A stretch of DNA of 64,000 nt, from the NCBI GenBank assembly GCA_030142905.1, contig JASJOG010000064.1, positions 310,001-374,000 on the forward strand, read 5' to 3'. The position numbers and the translations under genes are program-made. Positions 56,084-64,000 of this stretch are shown in pieces; position 1 is the first letter of the stretch, and each line of letters begins with the position of its first letter. The notes beneath the pieces are model-generated. The model made no database searches and had not been told where the DNA came from. It worked only from the letters and a program-made list of their open reading frames with translations. Source of the DNA: Heliopora coerulea (taxonomy: Eukaryota; Cnidaria; Anthozoa; Scleralcyonacea; Helioporidae).

Positions 56084-57824
56084 TTATATAAGTCTCTGGT
56101 TCCCGATTGTCATTAAAATTTGCCCCAGTTGCTTGAATAGAGCCATTTGAAAATACAGGTCACGAATCTTCAGTCGTTGTGGGTCATTAGAAATTGGTAT
56201 CAAGAATTTAATAAATTGGACAGCCGGTAAAGCAGATCCTTTGTTATTTAGATGAAGCTTGCTCCTATTTAAGCAAGTATTATCAATAAACGAATTGTGT
56301 ATATAGGAAAAATCGTGATCCACAGTCAACTTTTTTAAGTTTTTCATTGAATTACACACACACACTGGGTTGACAGTGACGTCTTCTCTATAGTTTAGTC
56401 CTGAGATTCCGATATTCGAGTTAGGAAATTTACTTTTTACCTTCAAAACGAGATTTTCGATATTGGTAACACATACTTCAGCAGAATCAATAGCTAAATT
56501 TTTGTTTCATAGTATATGATAACATGAGAAGGGTCAATTGTTTCCTGAATATCGTCAATGGCCATATTAACTTCATTACATGTTTTCCCGGGATAGGTGA
56601 ATTTATGTAGTGTTCTATGAGATAATTTCTTTGATTCAATGTGATTTATAATTGAGTCTCCAATAATAACTATGGCCTTTCGTTCAAGTGATTTAGCCCG
56701 TTTGTCGCCGGTCAAATCACGGTTGGGCAGATCTGTTGCGCTATCGGATGTATTACAAATGTCAAAATGTTCAGTTTCTTTTGACTTTAAAAGCCTTTGA
56801 TGTTTTGTCTTTCCCTGTTTCGGTATCTTCTGCTGTGAAGTCTTTTGTTCATTCATAATCTCGTATTGATTATCTATACTCTCTTCATTTTCCAGTTCGT
56901 CACTCAAAATTTCGTGTCTGTTGATTAATTCGATTGTTTGTTCGTTAGCTCTATCGGTCGGTAAAGACTTGACTAGCTCTTTTGGGCCCTCGGTGTGCCA
57001 GCCTTTGTTTTCAACTTGTTTATCACTAACTTTTTGGCATTCCTCACGATCTAGATGTAAAAGCTTGAGAGTTGTAATTAAACATAGTTTTTCATTTTCA
57101 AGATCCTTGACTTTCGTATGTAGATCAGCTATGACGTAAGATAAGTTGGTGTTTCTGTCCCGAAGATCTTCATTTTCCGATTTTAGCTTATGAATTTCCT
57201 GTCTTAGATCGTTGATGACTATGTCTTCTCGATTTGTTTGTGATTTGTTTGCTTTTAGATTGTCCACTTCCTCTGTAAGGTTTTCTACATTTGCACAATT
57301 ATTTCTAATTTGTGCATTAAGTCACGGAGTTGAGAATCCATAGGAGAGTTATTTTTGGAAGCTTTCTCACTTTCCATAATCAGATCTAATTTTTTGCTTG
57401 AGCGGCCATTCGTCTTTCCTGCTTCATTTTCCATCTTCTTATCTGAGTTTAGATTTAAATATGACTTTCTTTGATCGCTTTCGATTACAGATAGCAGCTT
57501 TGACCTTATCTGATCTGCCTTTTCCTCTCTAACAGTCAGTGTACCATTACCAAAGTACGATCATATTGTTATCTCGCTATTCTCATAGCATTTACATTTA
57601 CCTCCTACCGTAGACCATTTCCCCGGCGCTAGCTCTAAACTTTCAATGAGATATTGAAGTTCCTCAAAATTGCCAAACCATTTGATAGTTCCCTTTTCAT
57701 TCCCAGTAAAAACTTCCTAACCACTAGATGAGCTGGTACAATCATTATGGTTAGCCTCTGGATCATCCAAGACGTCTTCCAAAAGATTTTCCACGGAGCT
57801 CGAAAGTATCTGTCTGACTGCCAT
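56084..57824 (-). pseudogene. LINE ORF1 with coiled coil and SGNH esterase, broken
   Basis: Starts MAVRQILSSSVENLLEDVLD (57824), TAG near 57721, continues TIKWFGNFEELQYLIESLEL and APGKWSTVGG, TGA near 57560, FGNGTLTVREEKADQIRSKL, a TAG near 57285, then a long coiled coil (ELRQEIHKLKSENEDLRDRN with heptads, 57100-57267) and SGNH block I IVIIGDSIINHI. Block III is garbled (HVIIYYETK for HVGTN) by a frameshift at about 56494; block V follows in 56084-56446 (CLNRSKLHLNNKGS). At least four disabling changes. Same domain order as the ORF1 at 11471-12628. Confidence 0.82.
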
Positions 57825-58130
57825 GACGAACAGTATGGACCATGGACTATGAGATATATCAACTTATATTATGGAGTAACATGTTAGCTGTCGTTCTTTC
57901 TGTCTACGATTTTCAGCGGCGTAAATAGATTGATTGATAGTCCCAAAATGAACGTCTTCTTAATCTATGTCTTGCAAGGACGGACCGAACAAATTTCTGT
58001 TGAAAATTTATCTTCAAGTAGTAAGCAGTCTTCAGTATTTAAAAGTGTTCAGTTGAGTTGGAACTGTTTGACACACACGACAAAGCTTGCAGTAAAATGC
58101 AATGCACAGTCCTCGGTATCCTTTTTCTTC

Positions 58131-58229
58131 CTATTTGCTGCCTGTCACATAACCCTTAACGACCACAGTAAGCACACCAGCAATCGTAATCACAGCAATC
58201 ACGGTAATCAGGGTAACTGCAAAAACCAT
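58131..58229 (-). CDS. Membrane mini-ORF TM-E (32 codons), possible last exon
   Basis: VFAVTLITVIAVITIAGVLT then VVVKGYVTGSK and TAG: one helix and a very short tail. It is preceded by ATTTTTTTCCAG|GTCGAAATGG, a strong pyrimidine-rich splice acceptor, and this is the best case for the terminal-exon reading; GTCGAA gives Val-Glu-Met, parallel to Val-Lys-Met (TM-C) and Ile-Asn-Met (TM-A, TM-B). The frame stays open 84 codons upstream, but that part looks intronic. It lies in the unit 4 replacement. Confidence 0.42.
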   Translation of the reverse strand: MVFAVTLITVIAVITIAGVLTVVVKGYVTGSK

Positions 58230-58823
58230 TTCGACCTGGAAAAAAATCTCTGCACTAAATGTCCAAGGTGATCCTCTTGCTCGCCCGCCTGCGTGTTTAG
58301 GACGTGTATACCTAAATATAAGAGAATCTCTCTTCTCCTGACAGCTATGAAGCCGAAAAGAGGTGACGTTATACGGCACTTGATGTGCGTGGTTGCATTT
58401 GAAGGTCCATTTACACGATGAGCACCTTGTTCCCCTGGTGCAAACCAAAGTATTTCGGTTCTTTGATATAATGCTACTCAAGTGTCAAAAAACTGTTTTG
58501 GTATTTTGAAAACATTGTGCGCCATTTGTAAAGTAATGAGTGGAGTTATTTAAAATAACCACTCCACGTTACTTCAGTTATTTTGCTTCGACAACTCAAT
58601 TTAAATCAGCAAATTTGGTGATTTTGATAACCAAATAAATGAGCGATAAAGTAGTAGTATACGTTTTAAATTGTAAATTGTACTCAAAACCCCATATATT
58701 ATGAATTAAAGCTTAAAAATTTCTGTCACGCAACGGCTAAATCAGACGGTAAACTGAACTGATGTTTTTCATTCTATTCATGATTTCTGCTTGAAATTTT
58801 GAGGTTTCTAACTCTCATGTTGA
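58230..58823. other. Unit 4 replacement segment, no gene
   Basis: Upstream of TM-E on the minus strand; contains an inverted pair AGTGGAGTTATTTAAAATAA / complement at 58540-58570. From 58707 it is array sequence. Confidence 0.35.
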
Positions 58824-58972
58824 GGCCGTTTTCTATTAGGAAAATTATGTCGCGCGAAGCGACTTTTCATTGTTTAAATTGAATAGATCCATCATTAGTT
58901 CCAGACGAAAGCTAATGAGACAAAAGAGAAAGTCGCTTGGTGCGAAGAAATTCGCCTTGTAGAAAAACGCCC
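58824..58972. mobile_element. MITE M3, unit 4
   Basis: GGCCGTTTTCTATTAGG start; the right end is degraded to ACGCCC. Confidence 0.55.
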
Positions 58973-59018
58973 TATAGCTGGCTGTTGACGAATACAACTT
59001 GAAAAAATGTTGGATCTA

Positions 59019-59120
59019 CTTCGGCAGCAGTTTTTTAATGTCAATAAAGGACATGAAAATTAGGAAGAACGTTGTTTTGTTAATTATAAGTTGACAACTT
59101 TCAATTTATTGCTGCCGAAG
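59019..59120. mobile_element. MITE M4, unit 4
   Basis: CTTCGGCAGCA inverted ends; intact. Confidence 0.6.
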
Positions 59121-60442
59121 CGCAGCCAAGGTAGCACGCGATTCTCGTTCAATATTTACTCCAAACTGGATTCTGTCAGGTGGAGTATCTGATTTATCGG
59201 TTTGTTTATTTGTGTTTGTTTTTTGGGTAGGATGTTGATTACTTGATTTCTTCTTTTGCAAGCACGTGAGCATGCGAGATTGGTTTTATATCAAGTACGA
59301 AGTTGGCTTCTTACTAAGCACGAGATTTACTACTTACTTGTCACGAGGCTTGGGCCTCTATTTTTTTTTTCCAGACAGGGGGCTTGACATTTCAATCTCG
59401 TTTCACTCAGATGTACGTGCTGGAATTATCTATCAAAAATATACTCGATAAAACTGCATCATCTCAATACCAAACTTTAGATTCTTAAACTAGTAACAGC
59501 AAGAAATATTTCGTAAACTGTCATTGATGACATATCTCATTAATGAAAATTGATGCGTTTAAAAGTGAACGAGAAGCTGAAGGCTCAGACATTGAACTAT
59601 CAACGATAAAGTGTTTATCATTCTAGAAAAGCTCCAAGGCCACGATTTACCAACAACTGAGCATGAGAGAAAGTCGTGGTGAAAACTTTGAACTAATGAA
59701 ACCCCACAGTTTCCGATATCTTTCACGTGGAAAATGCGATTATTAATACCAGATCATCATGTTTGCCATCAGGTATCAAAACATTGTTGACGAAGTGTAA
59801 TGAGCAGTAAAGGAATTGTTTTCAACGGGGAAGAAACCTACCCACTTTTCATTTTACCGTGTAAGAAATCTGATGTACAAATAGTTCGTGACGAAACATG
59901 AATTGAACAGGACAATTGCATCCGGAAATTCTTCCTCTCAGTAAACCCTTCATCATGTTTCTTCCCAAAAACCTCAATTTCATAGGCATGGCCAACATTG
60001 CCGGGAAGAAGGTTCAGGAAAATCTTACCGCAAGAAACCGGCCCGGCTCACCATTGCTATTACAAGTCGGAAAGAAGAACTAAATAATAGAAATGTAATC
60101 AACACAAACATCACTGTATCATAGTACTTGAGAAAGACAGAAGTACGCTCGCTTAAGACCGGTTTTCTCGACGCGAGAAGCAACAAGACGTGTTTGCGAC
60201 GGCACTATCTCGTTTGTTTCACTTAGCCTTTGTTGAGTGGAGTTGAAAAAGGGCAACTGCTTGAACATAGGTCTTTGTAAGGTCTAACAGCCTGCATCAT
60301 CGAAGCAAGGTTGTTGCACTGTAGTTCGCCGCGTCTTTTTAAGCTGACTTCAGGTACCCAGCAACAGAATTCTGCAACAATGTAAGTGTGGAGAAAAGAC
60401 TAAAGGCTGCCATAAAATTGAAAACAAAAAATATAAAATACG

Positions 60443-60628
60443 TCACAACCCCGAAAAATGAAATGATTGTGAAAACTGCTGGAGAGCTTTTGCTTCCGCG
60501 AGTGCATGTTGATATTGGTTAGAAGTTTGTATTCGTTTTTGTTTCGATCGTACTCTTTCTTTTGGTTTTTTGGTTTTCTTAAAACAAGAATTCCTTGATA
60601 CGTAATTATTGGGTGTTGAGTCTAGCAA
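60443..60628 (-). CDS. Conserved 61-codon ORF, unit 4
   Basis: Intact, core KKTKKPKERVRSKQKRIQ. Same position relative to TM-A as in units 1-3. Low confidence. Confidence 0.22.
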   Translation of the reverse strand: MLDSTPNNYVSRNSCFKKTKKPKERVRSKQKRIQTSNQYQHALAEAKALQQFSQSFHFSGL

Positions 60629-61079
60629 TGCACAGGAATATGGAATGGAAGTCTATAATTAGTGGACAATTTTTCCCCTTGGCGGGATAAATGCTAAAAT
60701 AATAGACCGTTGTGCGTCAGATGAACTAGCTTTGGAGCGCGTAAATATGAATCACACGCAACAGTATATTTTCCTACAAACCATACACTGCGTACTAACT
60801 TAGGTTTAAAGAGTTCTCACATTAGATTAGATGAGCAGAATGAAACACATAATTACATTCTTTATGAGATATCCACATTTATTCTTAAGGCTATATTTCG
60901 TTTATGCCGACATCGTGTTCGTTTCTCTTCGTTTGATACAAGTACTCCAACAGATCCGTCGTAGCTTGTTTATGTCCAACGAAATTTGAATCAACATTAC
61001 ATGATGCACTTGAACTCAGTACAATGCAAAAAGTATATTCCTCAAGACCGTTCCGTTTTACCTTGTAGGAGATGCCTCC

Positions 61080-61229
61080 TTAGTTACTGTAAAATCTGTA
61101 TCGTAAAGGAAGATCTCCTTCGTTCCTGTCGCCGGTCTCTTTTCGTTTAACTCTGTACATGATGCCTCCAATAAACACCCCAACCATAACTGCCATAATA
61201 ACTGCTGTAGTCAAAACCACTACTTCCAT
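61080..61229 (-). CDS. Membrane mini-ORF TM-A, unit 4
   Basis: Intact 49 codons. Changes to unit 1: Val2 to Glu (MEVVVLTT), Ala to Val (IMAVMVG) and Ser to Tyr in the tail (LPLRYRFYSN). The Glu at the helix start is the only charge gained in the helix of any copy. Upstream coil-like frame (ADAWRQSFKRESDLIPKEAR) is open here. Confidence 0.48.
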   Translation of the reverse strand: MEVVVLTTAVIMAVMVGVFIGGIMYRVKRKETGDRNEGDLPLRYRFYSN

Positions 61230-61737
61230 GTTGATATCCTAATAATCTTCTCAGTAAGCTAGCAAGTCGTCTTGCTTCTTTGGGAATTAAATCACTTTCA
61301 CGCTTGAAGCTCTGACGCCAAGCATCCGCACAATGTTTCGCTTCAATTTTCGGTGTTTACTGTAGTAAGTTAAACTGTAACCTAATGCGACCCACACTAA
61401 GAAGTCCTGATTGGAGGTGTGAGCTTGACGAACGTCAACATATCAACCGTCATGTCAATCATATTTTCCAGAAATTCGGTTTTAATTAGTTCTTTACATA
61501 AAGATTGGTTTGTTTTTTCTCCTGCGACGCTTCAGTGGTTGAAACACGAGATCGCTTATTTCATCACTTGTGCTGATTTCGTGGGATATCCTCTTATTAC
61601 TCTTGCAGGATGAACGTAGGTAGAGTCGTTAAGTCAACTCAGTCAAGCGGATTTTGCAGCGTTACCAATCAAAATGTTTGAGTTTGACGTTTTCTTAAAC
61701 CGTAAATCGAATGGAAGCCCAGGCGGGAATTTCGAAA

Positions 61738-61896
61738 TGCGATAACTTTGGGTGAAGCAACTACCTGAAATATACGAAAAGAAACTTGGACGTTTCGAGC
61801 GAAGGCCTTTCGTCGGGAAGTTAGTAGCTACTAACACCCAAAGTTATCGCATCTTGTTATCCTGGACTACCTACAGTGGCACCCATTGCTCATGGT
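61738..61896 (-). mobile_element. Small insertion with 17-bp arms and hammerhead-like core
   Basis: Flanked by AATTTCGAAA and AATTTAGAAA (10 bp, one mismatch); absent from units 1-3. Perfect arms TGCGATAACTTTGGGTG (61738-61754) and complement (61835-61851). Core on the minus strand (61783-61822): stem I AACTT/AAGTT, CCGACGA (U4 to C), GGCCTTCG, CGAAAC, GTC. Same family as 26182-26221. Confidence 0.6.
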
Positions 61897-62179
61897 AATT
61901 TAGAAACATTATCTTGTACATTCTTGTCTACTGTTGACAAGGTAAACATCACTATTATTGCAAGGCTTGCAGTGGTATGAAAAAAGTATTTCTATTACCT
62001 CTACTAGATCAACTTAGCCGAATTAAACATTGAAGGACGAAAGACAAACCTCATTTTCATATGTGTTTATCGGTGATAATCAATTCGATGCTCATTCTGC
62101 TCTAGTCCCGTCACCGCAACCTCGGAGTATACATAACATTACACTGCTATGCCAATGTTACGGTAAGAATATATTGTAA

Positions 62180-62553
62180 AGCCTAGTCCACACTAGCACA
62201 TTTTGTGTGGCAAGTTTTTCAGTGACCATTTTTATTTTCTCGTATACGTGAGAAAATTTGTCTGAATTTTATGTGACAAATGCATTTGCTGAAAAGCTGG
62301 CGTGCCAGTTTTTATGTGACAAAGAAAAAATGTCATACGCGAAAGTTTGTTCGTGTATAGGACCCGTCACAGAAAATTTGCCACATGCTCAGAGGTTGAG
62401 AGTGGCTTCTTCGGTTCCGTCTCCACTGTCCGTAGTCATGTCTGGCGCGTAGGCAAACGAGTTTTCAACATAGCGTTTGCTGTCTTTATGCACGAGCACA
62501 TATCTTTGTCACAGAAAACTTGCCGCAGAAAATTTGCTAGTGTGAACTAGGCT
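62180..62553. mobile_element. MITE M2, unit 5
   Basis: TAA-flanked; long-interior form as in unit 3. Confidence 0.65.
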
Positions 62554-62935
62554 TAAAAATAGCAAGATCTGTTTAGTTCGCTTAATGTTGAGGAAAAATC
62601 GTCTCCTTATGTTTGGAAAATTTTGGCCTTGTAGGTTTGTACAGTATATTTGTTGCAAGACGTGATCCTAAAATGGTACAATTCGAGGAATGAAGGTACA
62701 TGCATGTTTCCATGGAACGTCTTCTAAAAATGCAGGAAATTGCTTTTCCGAGCATCTAGAATTTCAAAATTTTCAAATTCTATGCAAAACTTCATACTGC
62801 GCCGGCACGATTATGAATTAAAACTTAAAAGTTTTGGTCACGCAACGTCTAAATCAGACATTAAACTGAACTGATGGTTTTCATTTTATTAATGATTTCT
62901 GCTTGAAATTTCGAGGTTTCTTACTCCCAACTTCA

Positions 62936-63084
62936 GGCCGTTTTCCATTAGGAAAGTTTTGTCGCGCGAAGCGACTTTTCATTGTTTAAATTGAATAGAT
63001 CCACCATAAGTTCCAGACGAAAGCTGATGAGACAAAAGAAAAAGTCGCTTGGTGCGAAGAAATTCGTCTAGTAGGAAAAAGGCC
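62936..63084. mobile_element. MITE M3, unit 5
   Basis: GGCCGTTTTCC inverted ends. Confidence 0.6.
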
Positions 63085-63130
63085 TTTAGCTGGCTGTTGA
63101 CTAATACAACTTGAAGACATGTAGGATCTA

Positions 63131-63232
63131 CTTCAGCAGCAGTGTTTTAATGTCAGTAAAGGAGATCAAAATTAGAAGGAACGTCGTTTCGTTAATTATA
63201 AGTTGACAACTTTCAATTTATTGCTGCCGAAG
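63131..63232. mobile_element. MITE M4, unit 5
   Basis: Left end CTTCAGCAGCA (one change), right end TGCTGCCGAAG. Confidence 0.55.
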
Positions 63233-63423
63233 CGCAGCCAATGTATTTCTTAAATTGCCGTTGGTGACATATCTAGTTAAAAAAAGTTGATGCGTTTAAA
63301 AGTGAATGAGAAGTTGAAGACTCAGACATTGAACTATTAACGATAAAGTGTTTATCATTCTAGAAAAGCTCCAAGGTCACGATATACCGACAATTGAGCA
63401 TGTGTGAAAATCGTGGTGAAAAC

Positions 63424-63840
63424 CAGCTTACAGGCCGCGTTAAGAATCCTTCTGACAATAGCTGTGTCGGTACCATCGTGTGAACGCTCTTTCAGTAATC
63501 TGAAGTTGACAAAAACACACCTAAGAATATCCATGAACCAAGAACGACTGTCAAACTTGGCAATTATGAGCAATGAAAGAAGGGAATGCCAAAAATGCAA
63601 CTTAACGGACATGGCTAAGACTTTTTTGAACACAAAGGAGAGCCGCCAGGACATGGGCTAAATAATCAGTTAAATATTAAATATCAATATATATATTGTT
63701 TTGTTGTTTTGAGAATCAATAAAATTGTTTAGGGGAAGGGCTGATGGTTTTTATATTTTTGTTAAATAATAACGAAACGGGCAAGGGGGCGCCGGAAAGA
63801 CATCTTGTCCCTCCTCCTACGAGACATTGGTACGCTGTTG
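63424..63840 (+). pseudogene. hAT C-terminal fragment, second copy
   Basis: CTTACAG|GCCGCG then LRILLTIAVSVPSCERSFSN, KLTKTHLRISMNQERLSNLA: the hATC motif, with the same 3' flank (GGGGGCGCCGGAA) as 13055-13464. The 5' inverted end is missing and it is inserted at a different array position (GTGGTGAAAAC). Confidence 0.75.
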
Positions 63841-64000
63841 TTGACAACTTTCAATTTATTCCTGCCGAAGCGCAGCCAATGTAGAACGCGATTCCCTTTC
63901 AGTATCTAGACCAAGATGGACTTTGTCTGGTCCTGGAGAATCTGATTTATCGGTTTGTTTATTTTTGTTTGTTTTTTGGGTAGGATGTTGATTACTTGAT

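Larger units (their letters stand above)
53563..57880 (-). mobile_element. CR1/L2-type LINE, about 4.3 kb, minus strand
   Basis: 3' end on the minus strand is GAGGCTAGCGTGTTGAAATA followed by (ATGT)n; 5' end lies upstream of ORF1 start 57824. It keeps ORF1, endonuclease and the RT C-terminus, but lacks the RT palm. The 3' motif matches the LINE at 11456-12950. It is 3'-anchored in a CATA microsatellite. Confidence 0.85.
50231..61393 (+). repeat. Tandem array unit 4 (rearranged)
   Basis: Starts like unit 3 (tail continuation and TAGTGCTGCGCC at 52518), is replaced between about 53.1 and 58.7 kb by unique sequence and a LINE, resumes at ATTAAAGCTTAAAA (58707) just after M2, and ends at 61393, where it jumps to the sequence after the foldback (GAAGTCCTGATTGG), starting unit 5. 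Confidence 0.7.
61394..64000 (+). repeat. Tandem array unit 5 (cut by window end)
   Basis: Begins after a recombination joint and runs through M2, M3, M4, then a hAT fragment and a second M4-like end (63840). It shares the 380-base deletion with unit 3. Confidence 0.75.

Overview
This is animal nuclear DNA, most likely from an anthozoan cnidarian such as a coral (inference). The grounds are intron-scale AT-rich non-coding sequence, long (TA)n and (GATATA)n microsatellites, hAT, mariner/pogo and Harbinger-type DNA transposons, CR1/L2-type LINEs with an SGNH-esterase ORF1, tRNA-derived SINEs and EN+ Penelope-like elements (PLEs) carrying hammerhead ribozymes. There is no rRNA gene, CRISPR array, bacterial operon or long intact host gene.

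The backbone is a degenerate tandem array. A unit of about 11.3 kb (insertions removed) recurs in the same orientation: unit 1 about 4.1-20.16 kb, unit 2 20.16-38.9 kb, unit 3 38.9-50.2 kb, unit 4 50.2-61.4 kb (with a large internal replacement) and the start of unit 5 at 61.4-64 kb. Shared landmarks, in order, are: a mini-ORF with a membrane helix (TM-B), a hAT terminus, a telomere-like foldback, several MITEs, a 61-codon ORF, a second membrane mini-ORF (TM-A), a (GATATA)n block, a (TAG/GCA)-rich block and a conserved tail.

The only plausible host coding signal is a set of minus-strand open frames of 32-57 codons. Each is one hydrophobic helix followed by a hydrophilic, usually basic, tail. 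TM-A occurs four times with its frame intact (15.6, 24.9, 45.0, 61.1 kb) and TM-B twice (5.0, 40.2 kb). Three unrelated-tail relatives lie in the flanks or in the unit 4 replacement (1.3, 3.7, 58.1 kb). All begin with ATGG after a purine at -3, and all have Ile/Val two residues before the Met. They could be membrane microproteins or the last exons of larger genes.

Mobile elements interrupt individual units, and the paralogous units give the empty sites. Unit 1 carries a near-complete hAT (6034-8385) with an exact 8-bp target duplication, a pogo-like MITE, an internally deleted LINE and a hAT remnant. Unit 2 carries a hAT remnant (25872-26641), a roughly 6.8-kb cluster of PLEs, hammerhead ribozymes and MITEs in (TA)n repeats (26.8-33.6 kb), and a ZMYM1/P52rIPK-like hAT (34137-36226). 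Unit 3 carries a LINE 3' fragment and a head-to-head tRNA-SINE foldback. Unit 4 carries a 1.9-kb insertion with a ribozyme-like motif and a 4.3-kb LINE on the minus strand.

All calls come from reading the sequence; family names rest on recognised motifs, not on searches.
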